Positions 1 through 6,668 of a DNA stretch of 37,880 bases are shown one piece after another. Source of the stretch: a virus; IMG/VR virus record IMGVR_UViG_3300000364_000025, positions 1 through 37,880 of that record. One strand, 5' to 3'. Positions within the stretch are counted from its first letter, which is position 1; each line of letters begins with the position of its first letter. The translations under genes and the position numbers were made by a program. The notes below the pieces were generated by a model. That model did not search any database, was not told the DNA's origin, and worked only from the letters and a program-made list of their open reading frames with translations.

Positions 1-27
1 TTGAACCTGAAACCTTCTGATCCGTAG
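1..27 (-). other. attachment-site core: 3' half of a tRNA-Arg(ACG) gene, cut by the window edge
   Basis: Read on the minus strand, the bases next to the integrase stop give a tRNA anticodon loop CTACGGA (27-21, anticodon ACG), then a 3' stem TCAGA, a 5-base variable loop AGGTT, a T-stem strand TCAGG and the start of a T loop (TTCAA) at the window edge. The matching 5' half is absent: upstream is integrase coding sequence that cannot form the anticodon stem. This is the pattern of an att core that begins at the anticodon loop of a tRNA and restores the tRNA 3' end on integration. Whether position 1 continues into host or phage DNA cannot be seen. Confidence 0.65.
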
Positions 28-1275
28 TTAAAACACGCCCTTTATAACGTTGTCTTGAGACGTGTCCTCACTCTGTGCTTTCCGGCTTAATCGCGTGATC
101 TTGCTCTCCAAGACGTGCTCGGATTTGGTAAGAGCACTGGTATAATTTTGGTATAACGCTTCGTCGGTCCAGGCTGGGTCTCCTTCCGACGGCATCCAAT
201 GAACTTTTTCGGGCGTGGCGTCTCCGTACGTGCGCACGATCTCACGGCCCCCGGACAAGTGGCCCATCTCCAAAGCGATCTGTGCATCACTGGCACCCTG
301 CGAGCGCCGGCACGTGACGTAGAAGCTCCGTAACCCGTGCGCGGTCCTCGCCGCTTTCGCTACGATCTTCCCGGCTCGTTGTAACGCGTGGGTAAGCGCC
401 TGAATCTCGACGGGTTGACCCGCGATCTTTCCTGGGAACCACCACACGGACTCACGCACCCGCGGGCCCTGCTTTTGTCGCCACAAATCGAAGTGACGCA
501 AGCACTCTTTAAGGTCGTCGTGCATCACGAAAAAGTTGTTGGCTCCTTTCTTCTTTCGACGCAGCCACAAAACCCCATTCGTGATGTTGCCCGGTTCGCC
601 CTGCTTGGCATCCGTGCGTAGCGCCAGCATTTCACTGATCCGGCAACCGACCATCGCCGTTATGAGTGTGAGCCAGCCCAAAACCTGACTGCGTTTGCTG
701 TCGAACAGAGCGCCGGCCAGGTCGTGCAGTTCGTCCCCTGACCGCGGCGCCGACTCCCGGCAATGTTTTACCGTGGGCTTTCGGTAACTGCTAACCGTGA
801 TGTGTTTGAATGGGTCAGTTTGCAACAGGTCCTTACGGACAGCCCACCGCACCGCGTTTTTGAGCGTGACGATCTCAAGGTCCACGGCCCGGCCGCCGTG
901 CCCCTTCTTGGCGCGTTTGATCCGCCAGTCTGCGTACTCGTCTAGGCTGGCCGCGGTGATGTTCGCGCACTGGGCAGCGTTCCAAAACGTATCCAGCATG
1001 TCACACCGCCACACTTCAGCCTTGAGCCGATCCCCTGTTCGCGCGAGCCGCCGGCCATCCGGGCAATCTGCTGCCCGATACACCGCAATGGCTTCCCCCA
1101 CGGTCAAACTGCTTTCTACGCCCTGCCCGGTTAGTTTGTGGAAGTGTTGCCGTGCTGCTTTGAGGGTGGCACCGGGCAACGCCCGCCAGGTGCGCTTACC
1201 ATCGGCGCGGTATGGCCGGTAGTAGAAGCGCCCCCTGAACTTATAAATCCCGTCGGCAACATTTTTAAAACTCAT
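28..1275 (-). CDS. int: tyrosine recombinase (phage integrase)
   Basis: A 415-residue site-specific recombinase that would integrate the element at the adjoining tRNA-Arg core. Residues 1-50 resemble an arm-binding N-terminal domain (YKFRGRFYYRPYR), about 55-160 the core-binding SAM-like domain and about 180-365 the catalytic domain. The catalytic set is visible: R212 (GCRISE), a lysine around 241-243, H313 and R316 (HGLR), H339 (MGHLSG) and Y350 (VRTYGD). The tail after residue 370 is longer than usual. The ATG at 1275 gives the full N-terminal domain. It is the last gene of the leftward unit, and its TAA directly abuts the attachment core, as in many prophages. Confidence 0.95.
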   Translation of the reverse strand: MSFKNVADGIYKFRGRFYYRPYRADGKRTWRALPGATLKAARQHFHKLTGQGVESSLTVGEAIAVYRAADCPDGRRLARTGDRLKAEVWRCDMLDTFWNAAQCANITAASLDEYADWRIKRAKKGHGGRAVDLEIVTLKNAVRWAVRKDLLQTDPFKHITVSSYRKPTVKHCRESAPRSGDELHDLAGALFDSKRSQVLGWLTLITAMVGCRISEMLALRTDAKQGEPGNITNGVLWLRRKKKGANNFFVMHDDLKECLRHFDLWRQKQGPRVRESVWWFPGKIAGQPVEIQALTHALQRAGKIVAKAARTAHGLRSFYVTCRRSQGASDAQIALEMGHLSGGREIVRTYGDATPEKVHWMPSEGDPAWTDEALYQNYTSALTKSEHVLESKITRLSRKAQSEDTSQDNVIKGVF

Positions 1276-1288
1276 GTTTCGGTACTTT

Positions 1289-1303
1289 TACGGTTGGACC
1301 GTA
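1289..1303. promoter_or_regulatory. palindrome upstream of the integrase start (possible operator or promoter region)
   Basis: TACGGTTGGACCGTA is a perfect 6+6 palindrome with a 3-base centre, 14 bases upstream of the integrase ATG. On the minus strand a CTGACA element lies 16 bases upstream of TACGGT, so the palindrome could overlap a weak -10 of an integrase promoter. The promoter match is poor and no protein is tied to the site. It could equally be an RNA hairpin. Confidence 0.3.
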
Positions 1304-1338
1304 TTTGTCTCACCCTCTGTGTCAGGATCGCGGGCGTT

Positions 1339-1584
1339 ATGAAGAACATCGGTTCCTCAAATCCGAAGCAACTTGAGTTCAAGTTTTCTTTCGCTCCCGC
1401 TCTTCGCGAGCAGGGTGCCGAGGCTTGGACTCCGGAGAAGATGGACGAGGTGGCTCTGCGCCTTGAGAAGCAGGCTCACCAACTCCGGACGGTGGCGAAG
1501 ATAATTCGTCACCGGCGTCGTTCTCTACTTCCTTCACGACCGCGGCTAAAATGGCTGCCTCGTCTGAAGGCGGCAATGAACTAG
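1339..1584 (+). CDS. small charged helical protein, antisense to the RHH gene tail
   Basis: An ATG-started frame of 81 residues on the plus strand, unrecognised. It has a lysine-poor start, a segment likely to form an amphipathic helix (EKMDEVALRLEKQAHQLR) and a very basic end (RHRRRSLLPSRPRLKW). It runs against the C-terminal part of the leftward RHH gene (1379-1822). In that overlap this strand reads like protein, whereas the leftward frame reads as low-complexity Pro/Ser/Glu sequence. No good ribosome binding site is seen (GCGGGCGTT before ATG). It may be a genuine antisense gene or chance. Confidence 0.35.
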   Translation: MKNIGSSNPKQLEFKFSFAPALREQGAEAWTPEKMDEVALRLEKQAHQLRTVAKIIRHRRRSLLPSRPRLKWLPRLKAAMN

Positions 1585-1822
1585 CGGGCTTCTCTTGCGG
1601 GGTAACGCCAGGGGTCCCACCCCTCTGGCTGTAGCCTTCCGGCCTAATCGGCCCGAACAGCCTGACAAACTCGTCCCGGATCAACCCCTCGATAAAGGCG
1701 GTAATGGTCTGCCCCCGCGCTGCTGCCATGTCTTCCGCCCACTTTCGCACCTTGCGGTGGATCGTGATGTTTAGCGGTGATTTCTCCGATTCGGTCTCAG
1801 GCTGCTTGGCGGGCTTCGTCAT
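1379..1822 (-). CDS. ribbon-helix-helix DNA-binding protein with a disordered tail
   Basis: A 147-residue protein. Residues 15-55 (LNITIHRKVRKWAEDMAAAR, then a helix ending IRDEFVRLF) fit an RHH fold: a short beta strand that binds DNA as a dimer, followed by two helices. The rest is Pro/Ser/Glu-rich with a basic end and looks disordered. The start overlaps the end of the upstream RHH gene by 26 bases, so translation is probably coupled. Being in the leftward unit with the integrase, it is a candidate lysogeny or integrase regulator. The C-terminal third overlaps a possible plus-strand gene, so the true stop region deserves care. Confidence 0.6.
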   Translation of the reverse strand: MTKPAKQPETESEKSPLNITIHRKVRKWAEDMAAARGQTITAFIEGLIRDEFVRLFGPIRPEGYSQRGGTPGVTPQEKPASSLPPSDEAAILAAVVKEVENDAGDELSSPPSGVGEPASQGAEPPRPSSPESKPRHPAREERERKKT

Positions 1823-2003
1823 CTTGGAGGGTCAAACCAGCATCCAGGCGGATGCGCGCTTGCACATAATCAGACGGCCCACTGAATCCCTTTGCTTTGA
1901 CCAACTCCGAAAGTTTTTCATGCAGTAGCGGAGGCAGAGTGATGTTGACCGGGACACTCGTTTCGTAGCGGTTTTTACGCTTCGCTCCGGTCTTCATGCG
2001 CAC
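1797..2003 (-). CDS. small ribbon-helix-helix regulator
   Basis: A 68-residue protein with a basic N-terminus (KTGAKRKNRYETS) and an RHH core: strand PVNITLPPLL, helix HEKLSELVKAKG, turn, helix PSDYVQARIRLD. It is the first gene of the leftward unit and starts at the edge of the divergent control region, the usual place for a lysis-lysogeny repressor. The GTG at 2003 is kept because an AAGGGG lies 11 bases upstream; the ATG at 1997 is an alternative. ATGCGCA boxes cover both start codons, which suggests autoregulation. The function is inferred from fold and position only. Confidence 0.65.
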   Translation of the reverse strand: MRMKTGAKRKNRYETSVPVNITLPPLLHEKLSELVKAKGFSGPSDYVQARIRLDAGLTLQDDEARQAA

Positions 2004-2014
2004 ACTATGCGCAT
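1996..2014. promoter_or_regulatory. tandem ATGCGCAC / ATGCGCAT boxes at the leftward gene start
   Basis: ATGCGCAC (1996-2003) and the perfect 8-base palindrome ATGCGCAT (2007-2014) are 11 bases apart, about one helical turn. The second box recurs exactly at 2085-2092 over the rightward promoter. RHH repressors commonly bind short repeated palindromes, and three RHH genes flank the region. The operator role is an inference. Confidence 0.4.
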
Positions 2015-2023
2015 CCCCTTAAG

Positions 2024-2053
2024 GATTGTCCATAAAAAATAATACGGACAATC
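2024..2053. repeat. inverted repeat in the divergent control region
   Basis: GATTGTCC (2024-2031) and GGACAATC (2046-2053) are perfect inverted 8-mers around a 14-base A/T-rich spacer. The spot midway between the two divergent start regions suggests an operator or a regulator dimer site. A hairpin in either transcript is also possible. Confidence 0.4.
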
Positions 2054-2065
2054 TCATTTTTTCTA

Positions 2066-2095
2066 TTGACGTGCTGCGCGTGATATGCGCATATT
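2066..2095 (+). promoter_or_regulatory. rightward early promoter overlapping an ATGCGCAT box
   Basis: TTGACG (2066-2071) is followed 18 bases later by CATATT (2090-2095), a fair sigma70-type pair. The -10 overlaps the palindrome ATGCGCAT (2085-2092), so a protein on that box would block the promoter. The predicted transcript start is at about 2101-2103, almost at the ATG of the first rightward gene (2103), so that mRNA could be leaderless. Confidence 0.5.
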
Positions 2096-2102
2096 ACGCG
2101 CA

Positions 2103-2282
2103 ATGAAAGCGCATCATTCCAAAAAGACCAACAAGAAGATCACCAGAAAGCCGGTAAATATCACCCTTTCCACCGAAACGGTTGAGCATGGGAAAGCCAT
2201 TGCGGTGAAGACCGGGCATCGAAGTTTGTCCGGGTTGGTCGAGCACCTAATCAACAAGGAACACGAACTCCAAGCGGCATGA
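2103..2282 (+). CDS. small ribbon-helix-helix regulator (first rightward gene)
   Basis: A 59-residue basic protein: Lys-rich N-terminus, strand PVNITLSTETV, helix EHGKAIAVKTG, turn, helix SLSGLVEHLINKEH, which is an RHH plan like the two leftward proteins. The ATG at 2103 is chosen over the in-frame ATG at 2085 because the latter lies inside the operator box and just before the -10. No ribosome binding site fits, in keeping with leaderless translation. It overlaps the next gene by four bases. A Cro-like role opposite the leftward RHH protein is plausible but unproven. Confidence 0.65.
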   Translation: MKAHHSKKTNKKITRKPVNITLSTETVEHGKAIAVKTGHRSLSGLVEHLINKEHELQAA

Positions 2283-2494
2283 TCGAGCGTAACGACACCC
2301 CGTGGTGCAGCCGTGCTGAGGCCGCTTCGTATCTCGGAGAGGACGAAGTGACCATAGACACCAAGCTCCATGATTCGGCTGCGTTCAAGCCTGGGATGCT
2401 TCGTTACCGGTTGATCAGGGACAAGAGCAAGCGCAACAAACCGCGAATCTGGAAAGCTGACGTACTGGCGATGTTGCCCCCGTTTGAGGACTGA
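2279..2494 (+). CDS. excisionase-like small winged-HTH protein
   Basis: A 71-residue protein. WCSRAEAASYLGEDEVTI looks like the first helices of a MerR/AlpA/excisionase-type winged helix, and RIWKADVLAMLP resembles the C-terminal helix of helix-turn-helix 17 or Xis-like proteins, where a residue set is read from a substrate of the type R-x-W-K-x-D-V. The ATG overlaps the previous stop. Position just right of the control region fits an excisionase or early regulator. The core helix pair is longer than usual, so the assignment is moderate. Confidence 0.5.
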   Translation: MIERNDTPWCSRAEAASYLGEDEVTIDTKLHDSAAFKPGMLRYRLIRDKSKRNKPRIWKADVLAMLPPFED

Positions 2495-2498
2495 ATTT

Positions 2499-2753
2499 AT
2501 GAGACACGAACTTTACGACGACGCGAAGTTACTTGGTCGTTTCATGGCTGAGTGTGGCCACCCCCGACAAACAGACTTTGTAGATGAGGAATTGAAGCAG
2601 GCGTTTTTCGAGTCGTTTGACGAGCGGAAAGCGGAGTTGGCCGGCACCCCGAAAGGCTGTAGCGCCTGTGGTGATTCAGTCGTGAAAGGCTCGGACCTTT
2701 GTTCCCGATGCCTGCACGAGTGGACGATGGTTAACGATAAGGAGGCCGCGTGA
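2499..2753 (+). CDS. small zinc-ribbon protein of unknown function
   Basis: An 84-residue protein. The C-terminal half has CSAC and CSRC pairs 12 residues apart, a likely zinc ribbon. The N-terminal half is acidic and helical. ATG 2499 is chosen over a TTG at 2484 because it follows the preceding stop directly. The end overlaps the next GTG start by four bases, and GGAGG lies just upstream of that start. Early phage genes often encode such zinc proteins; no specific function can be named. Confidence 0.7.
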   Translation: MRHELYDDAKLLGRFMAECGHPRQTDFVDEELKQAFFESFDERKAELAGTPKGCSACGDSVVKGSDLCSRCLHEWTMVNDKEAA

Positions 2754-3094
2754 TTCTTTTCCTGTTGATCCTGATTTTTGTGATTCTGCCCTTGTCGATC
2801 CTGGGTGGAGTCTTTCTTTGGCCGGTTGTCGGCCTTGAAGGTGGAGTCCTGGCTTGTTCTGACGAGGCTAGCCCGTGTCGTCAGAATCAACCCGGTAGCA
2901 AGCCAAACAACGCTCTGGGCGTACCCCAGTTCGGGCCGGTTGGTCACATCAGCCGGTCCTCACTTTTCTTGCTGCATGGCTCGCTCCCTCGGCTATGTCG
3001 CAAGGATAAGCCCCGGCCAGCGGTTCCTTACGGGACCAGTCATGGCAACCAGAGCGCCGGAGCCGGGGCTTTAATTTCCAAGGAGGTAGCGTGA
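2750..3094 (+). CDS. putative small membrane protein with an odd tail
   Basis: A GTG-started frame of 114 residues with GGAGG upstream. Residues 2-28 (FLLILIFVILPLSILGGVFL) form a strong membrane helix. The remaining 85 residues have no recognisable character, and that DNA contains strong inverted repeats, so the tail may not be conserved protein. The real product could be the membrane helix plus a short tail, with the rest selected as RNA structure. Both ends overlap neighbouring genes by four bases, which supports translation of the whole frame. Confidence 0.45.
   Translation: MILFLLILIFVILPLSILGGVFLWPVVGLEGGVLACSDEASPCRQNQPGSKPNNALGVPQFGPVGHISRSSLFLLHGSLPRLCRKDKPRPAVPYGTSHGNQSAGAGALISKEVA
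2857..3071 (+). ncRNA. candidate structured RNA region (two strong hairpins)
   Basis: TTCTGACGA (2857-2865) pairs perfectly with TCGTCAGAA (2878-2886) around a 12-base loop. Further on, AAGCCCCGGC (3008-3017) pairs with GCCGGGGCTT (3062-3071), enclosing GGTTCC/GGGACC around TTAC. The second closing stem ends 19 bases before the next GTG start. The frame read across the region looks unlike normal protein. A cis-acting RNA or a small RNA inside the operon would fit, but no known family is recognised. Confidence 0.35.
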
Positions 3095-3609
3095 AACAAT
3101 TCTTTGTATTCGATGTGGAATCAGTTGGCCTTTATGGCGAGGGGTTTGCTGTTGGTGGTGGTGTATTCCTCGAAAACGGAGCGATTCAAAATGGGTTCTG
3201 TTTCGCCTCTGACCCCCACTTGGCTTTTGGCCGCGACGAGGATCGAAAGTGGGTGGACGCAAATATCCCAGTCATGGAGATCACGCACCGCTCAACGAGT
3301 CTTTTACGAGCTGCATTTTGGAATGAGTGGCTGAAGGCAAGAACGGGTGGTGCTTTGATGGCTGCGGACTGCGCGTTCCCGGTGGAGCATGGTTTTATTG
3401 CCCAGTGCATTCTGGATGACTTCAAAGAGCGGTCCCCACTAGCCCCGTACCCACTAGTTGAAATTTCGTCCCTTCTGCTCGCTGCTGGAATGGAGCCCGT
3501 TGGGACGTACGACCGCGAGCCGTCGGAACTTCCAAAGCATAACCCTTACTGCGATGCGGTTCAGTCGGCCCGGATGCTCGCTACCGCATTAGCCGCGATC
3601 AAACCATGA
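3091..3609 (+). CDS. DEDDh-type 3'-5' exonuclease
   Basis: A 172-residue protein with an RNase H-like exonuclease fold. All five expected acidic/histidine positions are visible: D8 and E10 (FDVES), D93 (AADCAFPVE), H150 and D155 (HNPYCD, the H-x4-D form). It would remove nucleotides from 3' ends with two metal ions. AAGGAGG precedes the GTG start. It lies in the early region with an annealing protein and resolvase-like genes, so a role in phage replication or recombination is likely. The substrate (DNA or RNA) is not determined by the sequence. Confidence 0.8.
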   Translation: MKQFFVFDVESVGLYGEGFAVGGGVFLENGAIQNGFCFASDPHLAFGRDEDRKWVDANIPVMEITHRSTSLLRAAFWNEWLKARTGGALMAADCAFPVEHGFIAQCILDDFKERSPLAPYPLVEISSLLLAAGMEPVGTYDREPSELPKHNPYCDAVQSARMLATALAAIKP

Positions 3610-4280
3610 AAGCACTAAAAACCCCACTGACCCCCGAAGAGAAAAAACGGCTTGCCGAACTGGAAGCCATCATCATCCCCGGCATAGTCGATTGTTTGAA
3701 GATAGGAAATGCCCTGCGGGAAATCTCCGACAGCCGCCTTTACCGAGAGTCCCACACGACGTTCAAAGAGTACGTAAAAGACACCTACTCAATCGGTGTG
3801 AGGACGGCTTACGAACTGGTCGAACACTCAGAAATCGTTGAACAGGTTAAAAACGAGTGTGCGACATTCGCACAAACGGCCACCCCTAGGCAGACGCGGG
3901 AACTGAAAAAAGTTCCGAAGGAGAAGCGCGCCAAAGTTATCGAGTTGGCCAGCGCCGACGGCCCCCCGACCACGAAGAAACTTCAGGAAGCAGCCGCCCC
4001 AGTTATCCGGGAATCCCGGACACCTGAACCAGTTATTAAGGAATCCTTAACAACTGAACCACCTGTTGCAAATTCTGCAACAACTGATCCCGAAGAGGAC
4101 GAAGGCCAGGCCCTACAGGGGTTTGAGATCGACGTGCAGGCGTGTCTGGGATCGATCCCTGAGGGAGCGAACCTGAGCCCGTACATAGCGATCCTGCGTA
4201 AAGCGGCCAGTGGGTTGGAGAAGCGGGCGTTGCGGTCGAACACGAACACGGCCGGGTGGTTCAAGGCTTATACATCGTAG
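3606..4280 (+). CDS. phage protein with a regulator-like N-terminal helical domain
   Basis: A 224-residue protein. Residues 15-85, around IGNALREISDSRLYRESH, TFKEYVKDTYSIG and RTAYELVEHSEIV, match a helical domain common in phage and mobile-element proteins, perhaps DNA-binding. The middle (130-170) is a Pro/Glu/Thr-rich linker with near-repeats of PVIRES and PVIKES. The C-terminus ends in a helical segment. The start overlaps the exonuclease stop. The exact function is unknown; a replication- or partition-related DNA-binding role is possible but not shown. Confidence 0.6.
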   Translation: MKALKTPLTPEEKKRLAELEAIIIPGIVDCLKIGNALREISDSRLYRESHTTFKEYVKDTYSIGVRTAYELVEHSEIVEQVKNECATFAQTATPRQTRELKKVPKEKRAKVIELASADGPPTTKKLQEAAAPVIRESRTPEPVIKESLTTEPPVANSATTDPEEDEGQALQGFEIDVQACLGSIPEGANLSPYIAILRKAASGLEKRALRSNTNTAGWFKAYTS

Positions 4281-4285
4281 AACCC

Positions 4286-4609
4286 ATGAACGACAAATAC
4301 ATTCTCGATGCGTCCGGAAAACCTGTTCCTGAGCCTGATTTACTGGCTTGGGGGAAGTGGTTTCAGGACAACGGACAACAACGGATCGTTAAAAAGGACA
4401 AGATCGGCGATTCGACGGTTAGCACGGTTTTCCTTGGGTTAGATCACAACTTCGCTCCGGATGGCCCGCCGTTAATCTGGGAAACAATGGTTTTTGAGGG
4501 ACCAATGGCCCATGAAATGGATCGCTGTTCTGGCAACCGAGAGCAGGCGGAGGCCATGCACGCCCGAATGGTGGGCCGAGTGAAACAACAACAACGAAAG
4601 GAACTATGA
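4286..4609 (+). CDS. conserved phage hypothetical protein
   Basis: A 107-residue protein of a type I recall from many phage genomes, built around YILDASGKPVPEPDLLAWGKW, STVFLGLDHNF and PPLIWETMVFEGP, followed by a helix with EQAEAMHARM. No function is known to me. The ATG at 4286 is used because an upstream in-frame GTG (4256) would overlap the previous gene widely. It ends with an ATGA overlap with the next gene. Confidence 0.75.
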   Translation: MNDKYILDASGKPVPEPDLLAWGKWFQDNGQQRIVKKDKIGDSTVSTVFLGLDHNFAPDGPPLIWETMVFEGPMAHEMDRCSGNREQAEAMHARMVGRVKQQQRKEL

Positions 4610-4908
4610 TCAAGGTAATCAAAAGTGAGGACAGCTTTGACGTGTGGATTGGCATGGATGCGGCCAACCTTGTTGATCCGCGACGTGAGCGCGAAACATT
4701 CATCATCGGCTGTGATGGTGACCAGCCAAAATCCATCCAAGAGGCTATAGAGTTTCTCAACGCAGATCTGACCGAGCTTCACCGGCTGCGGGCAGAATTA
4801 AGGTGGAAAGACAATGTGTGTGTCGAAGAGGGGTGCCAGGAGCCCAAACACACCGGGTCATTCTGTCAAAAACACAGCCAGATAGAGGAACGCACGATCC
4901 CGTATTGA
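4606..4908 (+). CDS. small protein with a C-terminal Cys/His zinc motif
   Basis: A 100-residue protein of unknown function. The first 60 residues are mixed, with a helix (SIQEAIEFLNADLTELHRLR). The end has C-x4-C-x9-C-x2-H (VCVEEGCQEPKH then SFCQKH), a likely zinc-binding site. It is coupled to the preceding gene by ATGA and followed three bases later by the annealing protein gene. Confidence 0.65.
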   Translation: MIKVIKSEDSFDVWIGMDAANLVDPRRERETFIIGCDGDQPKSIQEAIEFLNADLTELHRLRAELRWKDNVCVEEGCQEPKHTGSFCQKHSQIEERTIPY

Positions 4909-4911
4909 CCT

Positions 4912-6216
4912 ATGAAATTAGCCCAAGTCGAACAACCCGAACCGGAGAACACGGCATTAGCTGTGCGGCAGACCACACCGTCAAACGGAGTAACCCCCGC
5001 ACAGGCCAAGGTTGACGCTATCGCTGCCCTGACCATGAGCGCCTACGCCAAAGCTTCCACGTTGAAATTCACGGATGAGGAACAAAAGGCCCTCGCCGCG
5101 GATTTCCCAGATGAAGCGTTCAAGCCGGGCGCAGCCGGGAAAGAACATCTGATCTACATCGAACACGCGTTTTTACGTGATCGGTTCAACTCGACCTTTG
5201 GTCCGGGGCAATGGGCGATCATCCCGCGTAATCGCTGGGCGGAACCGTTTATGACCAAGGGTGGACCGAACAAACCACAAACGGAAGGGAGTCGGGTGTA
5301 CGTCGAGGCGATGTTGATGATCCGGGGTTGCTTTGTGGCTGAGGCGGTGGGGGCGATGGAATACTACCCGAGCAACGCCGGCCAGGACTACTCTGACGCT
5401 GTAGAGGGCGCGAAGACTGCGGCCCTGCGCCGTTGTGCCAAAGAGTTGGGCGTTGGTTTGCAGGCGTGGAAAAAGGATTTTGGTGACGGATGGTGGAAAC
5501 GTCGAAACGGTTTCAGACCAAACGATCCCAGCACGGGCGGCAGAGGTCATTCCCCAGACCCGGCGGCTCATACACCGAGTACTGCCGCCGCCCGTGCTGC
5601 TACTTCACCCCAGGCCAAGCCGGTACAGGGGGTTGGTGGTGAAAAGGTCGTCAAGACGGTGGCCCCGAAGTGTGCGACCGAGGAACAGAAAAAGAAGTTC
5701 TTGGCCGAAATACTGAAAGACCTGGGGAACGACATTGGTTACGCGGATGAGTTTTGCTGGAAGATAAATTGGTTAATTCCTGACGTGGAGTCCCTGTCGG
5801 ACCTGCCGCTGAAGTACGTCCCGCCCTCAACGAGACCATACAAGCTGCTTCTGGCCGCGATAAAGGACTTCAAGGATGGAAACGCCGCCGTAGCGCCGTA
5901 CCCGCCGAATCCCGAATCAGACAGCCCACCGGACAAGAAAACAGCGCCCCGGGCCAACCAGCAGCCGAGTTCACCCCCTGTAGAAGCTACTGAGGATGAG
6001 GCTTGGAGGTCGTTTGTGTGCTTCTACGGCAAGGGTAAAGACCAGACCTTGGGCAAGATGGATAAGAAGCTGTTGTACGGCTACTGGATCGGCCACAAGG
6101 TCGAGACGGAGTACAACGGCAAACAGAAGCGCCCTGAGACCATCGCCAAGGATCAGGCGTTTCGTGCGGCCCTTGATGCTGCAGGCCAACATTATGCCTT
6201 CAAGAGAAAAGCCTGA
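4912..6216 (+). CDS. single-strand annealing protein of the Rad52/Mgm101 superfamily
   Basis: A 434-residue protein. Residues 80-195 carry the pattern of Mgm101/Rad52-like annealing proteins: RFNSTFGPGQWAIIPRNRW, then VYVEAMLMIRGCFVAEAVG, then SDAVEGAKTAALRRCAKELG and WKKDFGDGWW. It would coat single strands and anneal complementary DNA in phage recombination. A Pro/Ser-rich linker follows (200-245). Residues 360-434 (FYGKGKDQTLGKM) form a second small domain resembling tails of exonuclease- or recombination-associated phage proteins. The nearby exonuclease and RusA-like genes fit a recombination set. Confidence 0.8.
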   Translation: MKLAQVEQPEPENTALAVRQTTPSNGVTPAQAKVDAIAALTMSAYAKASTLKFTDEEQKALAADFPDEAFKPGAAGKEHLIYIEHAFLRDRFNSTFGPGQWAIIPRNRWAEPFMTKGGPNKPQTEGSRVYVEAMLMIRGCFVAEAVGAMEYYPSNAGQDYSDAVEGAKTAALRRCAKELGVGLQAWKKDFGDGWWKRRNGFRPNDPSTGGRGHSPDPAAHTPSTAAARAATSPQAKPVQGVGGEKVVKTVAPKCATEEQKKKFLAEILKDLGNDIGYADEFCWKINWLIPDVESLSDLPLKYVPPSTRPYKLLLAAIKDFKDGNAAVAPYPPNPESDSPPDKKTAPRANQQPSSPPVEATEDEAWRSFVCFYGKGKDQTLGKMDKKLLYGYWIGHKVETEYNGKQKRPETIAKDQAFRAALDAAGQHYAFKRKA

Positions 6217-6666
6217 ATGAACCTCAAAAACTACACGTCATCCACGCCCACGCACCAAACGATTGCCTATATCGAGGCGTATTTGGCTGAGTGCGGCGTC
6301 TCAGGTGTGACCAAGCAGTACGAGGACAAGCAGCCTGCGGCCTTGTTCTTCACGGTGGAAGTAGGCGAAAACAGATTCACTATACGGCTTCCCGCGAGAG
6401 TGGCCGAGGTCCACGACTACCTTTGGCGATCGTACTGTTCTGGCGTGTCGAAACCGCGCAAGGTAAAGGCAGATTTCCACGAGCAAGCCGCCCGTACGGC
6501 GTGGAAGATTCAACAGGATTGGGTTCAGGTGCAAATGAGCCTGATCAAGCTGAAGCAAGTTGAATTTCTCGAAGTGTTCATGGGGTTCCTGTGGGATGGA
6601 AAACAGAGCTACTACCAATCGCTGAAAGGCGGTGGATTCAAGGAATTGCCGGAAAGGACGGAATAA
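6217..6666 (+). CDS. conserved phage hypothetical protein
   Basis: A 149-residue protein starting right after the annealing protein gene. The central part has a beta-rich stretch (FFTVEVGENRFTIRLPARV) and the second half is helical (AARTAWKIQQDWVQVQMSLI, FLEVFMGFLWDGKQSYYQSL). I recall similar proteins beside phage single-strand annealing genes, without a known role. No catalytic motif is visible. Confidence 0.7.
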   Translation: MNLKNYTSSTPTHQTIAYIEAYLAECGVSGVTKQYEDKQPAALFFTVEVGENRFTIRLPARVAEVHDYLWRSYCSGVSKPRKVKADFHEQAARTAWKIQQDWVQVQMSLIKLKQVEFLEVFMGFLWDGKQSYYQSLKGGGFKELPERTE

Positions 6667-6668
6667 CC

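Noticed and set aside
797-1222. Plus-strand frame of 141 codons inside the integrase gene
   Set aside because: The integrase on the minus strand has all catalytic residues, and the plus frame has no start context or recognisable motif.
1379-2282. Toxin-antitoxin system built from the RHH proteins
   Set aside because: No toxin-like partner gene is adjacent, and the genes flank a divergent control region typical of a phage switch.
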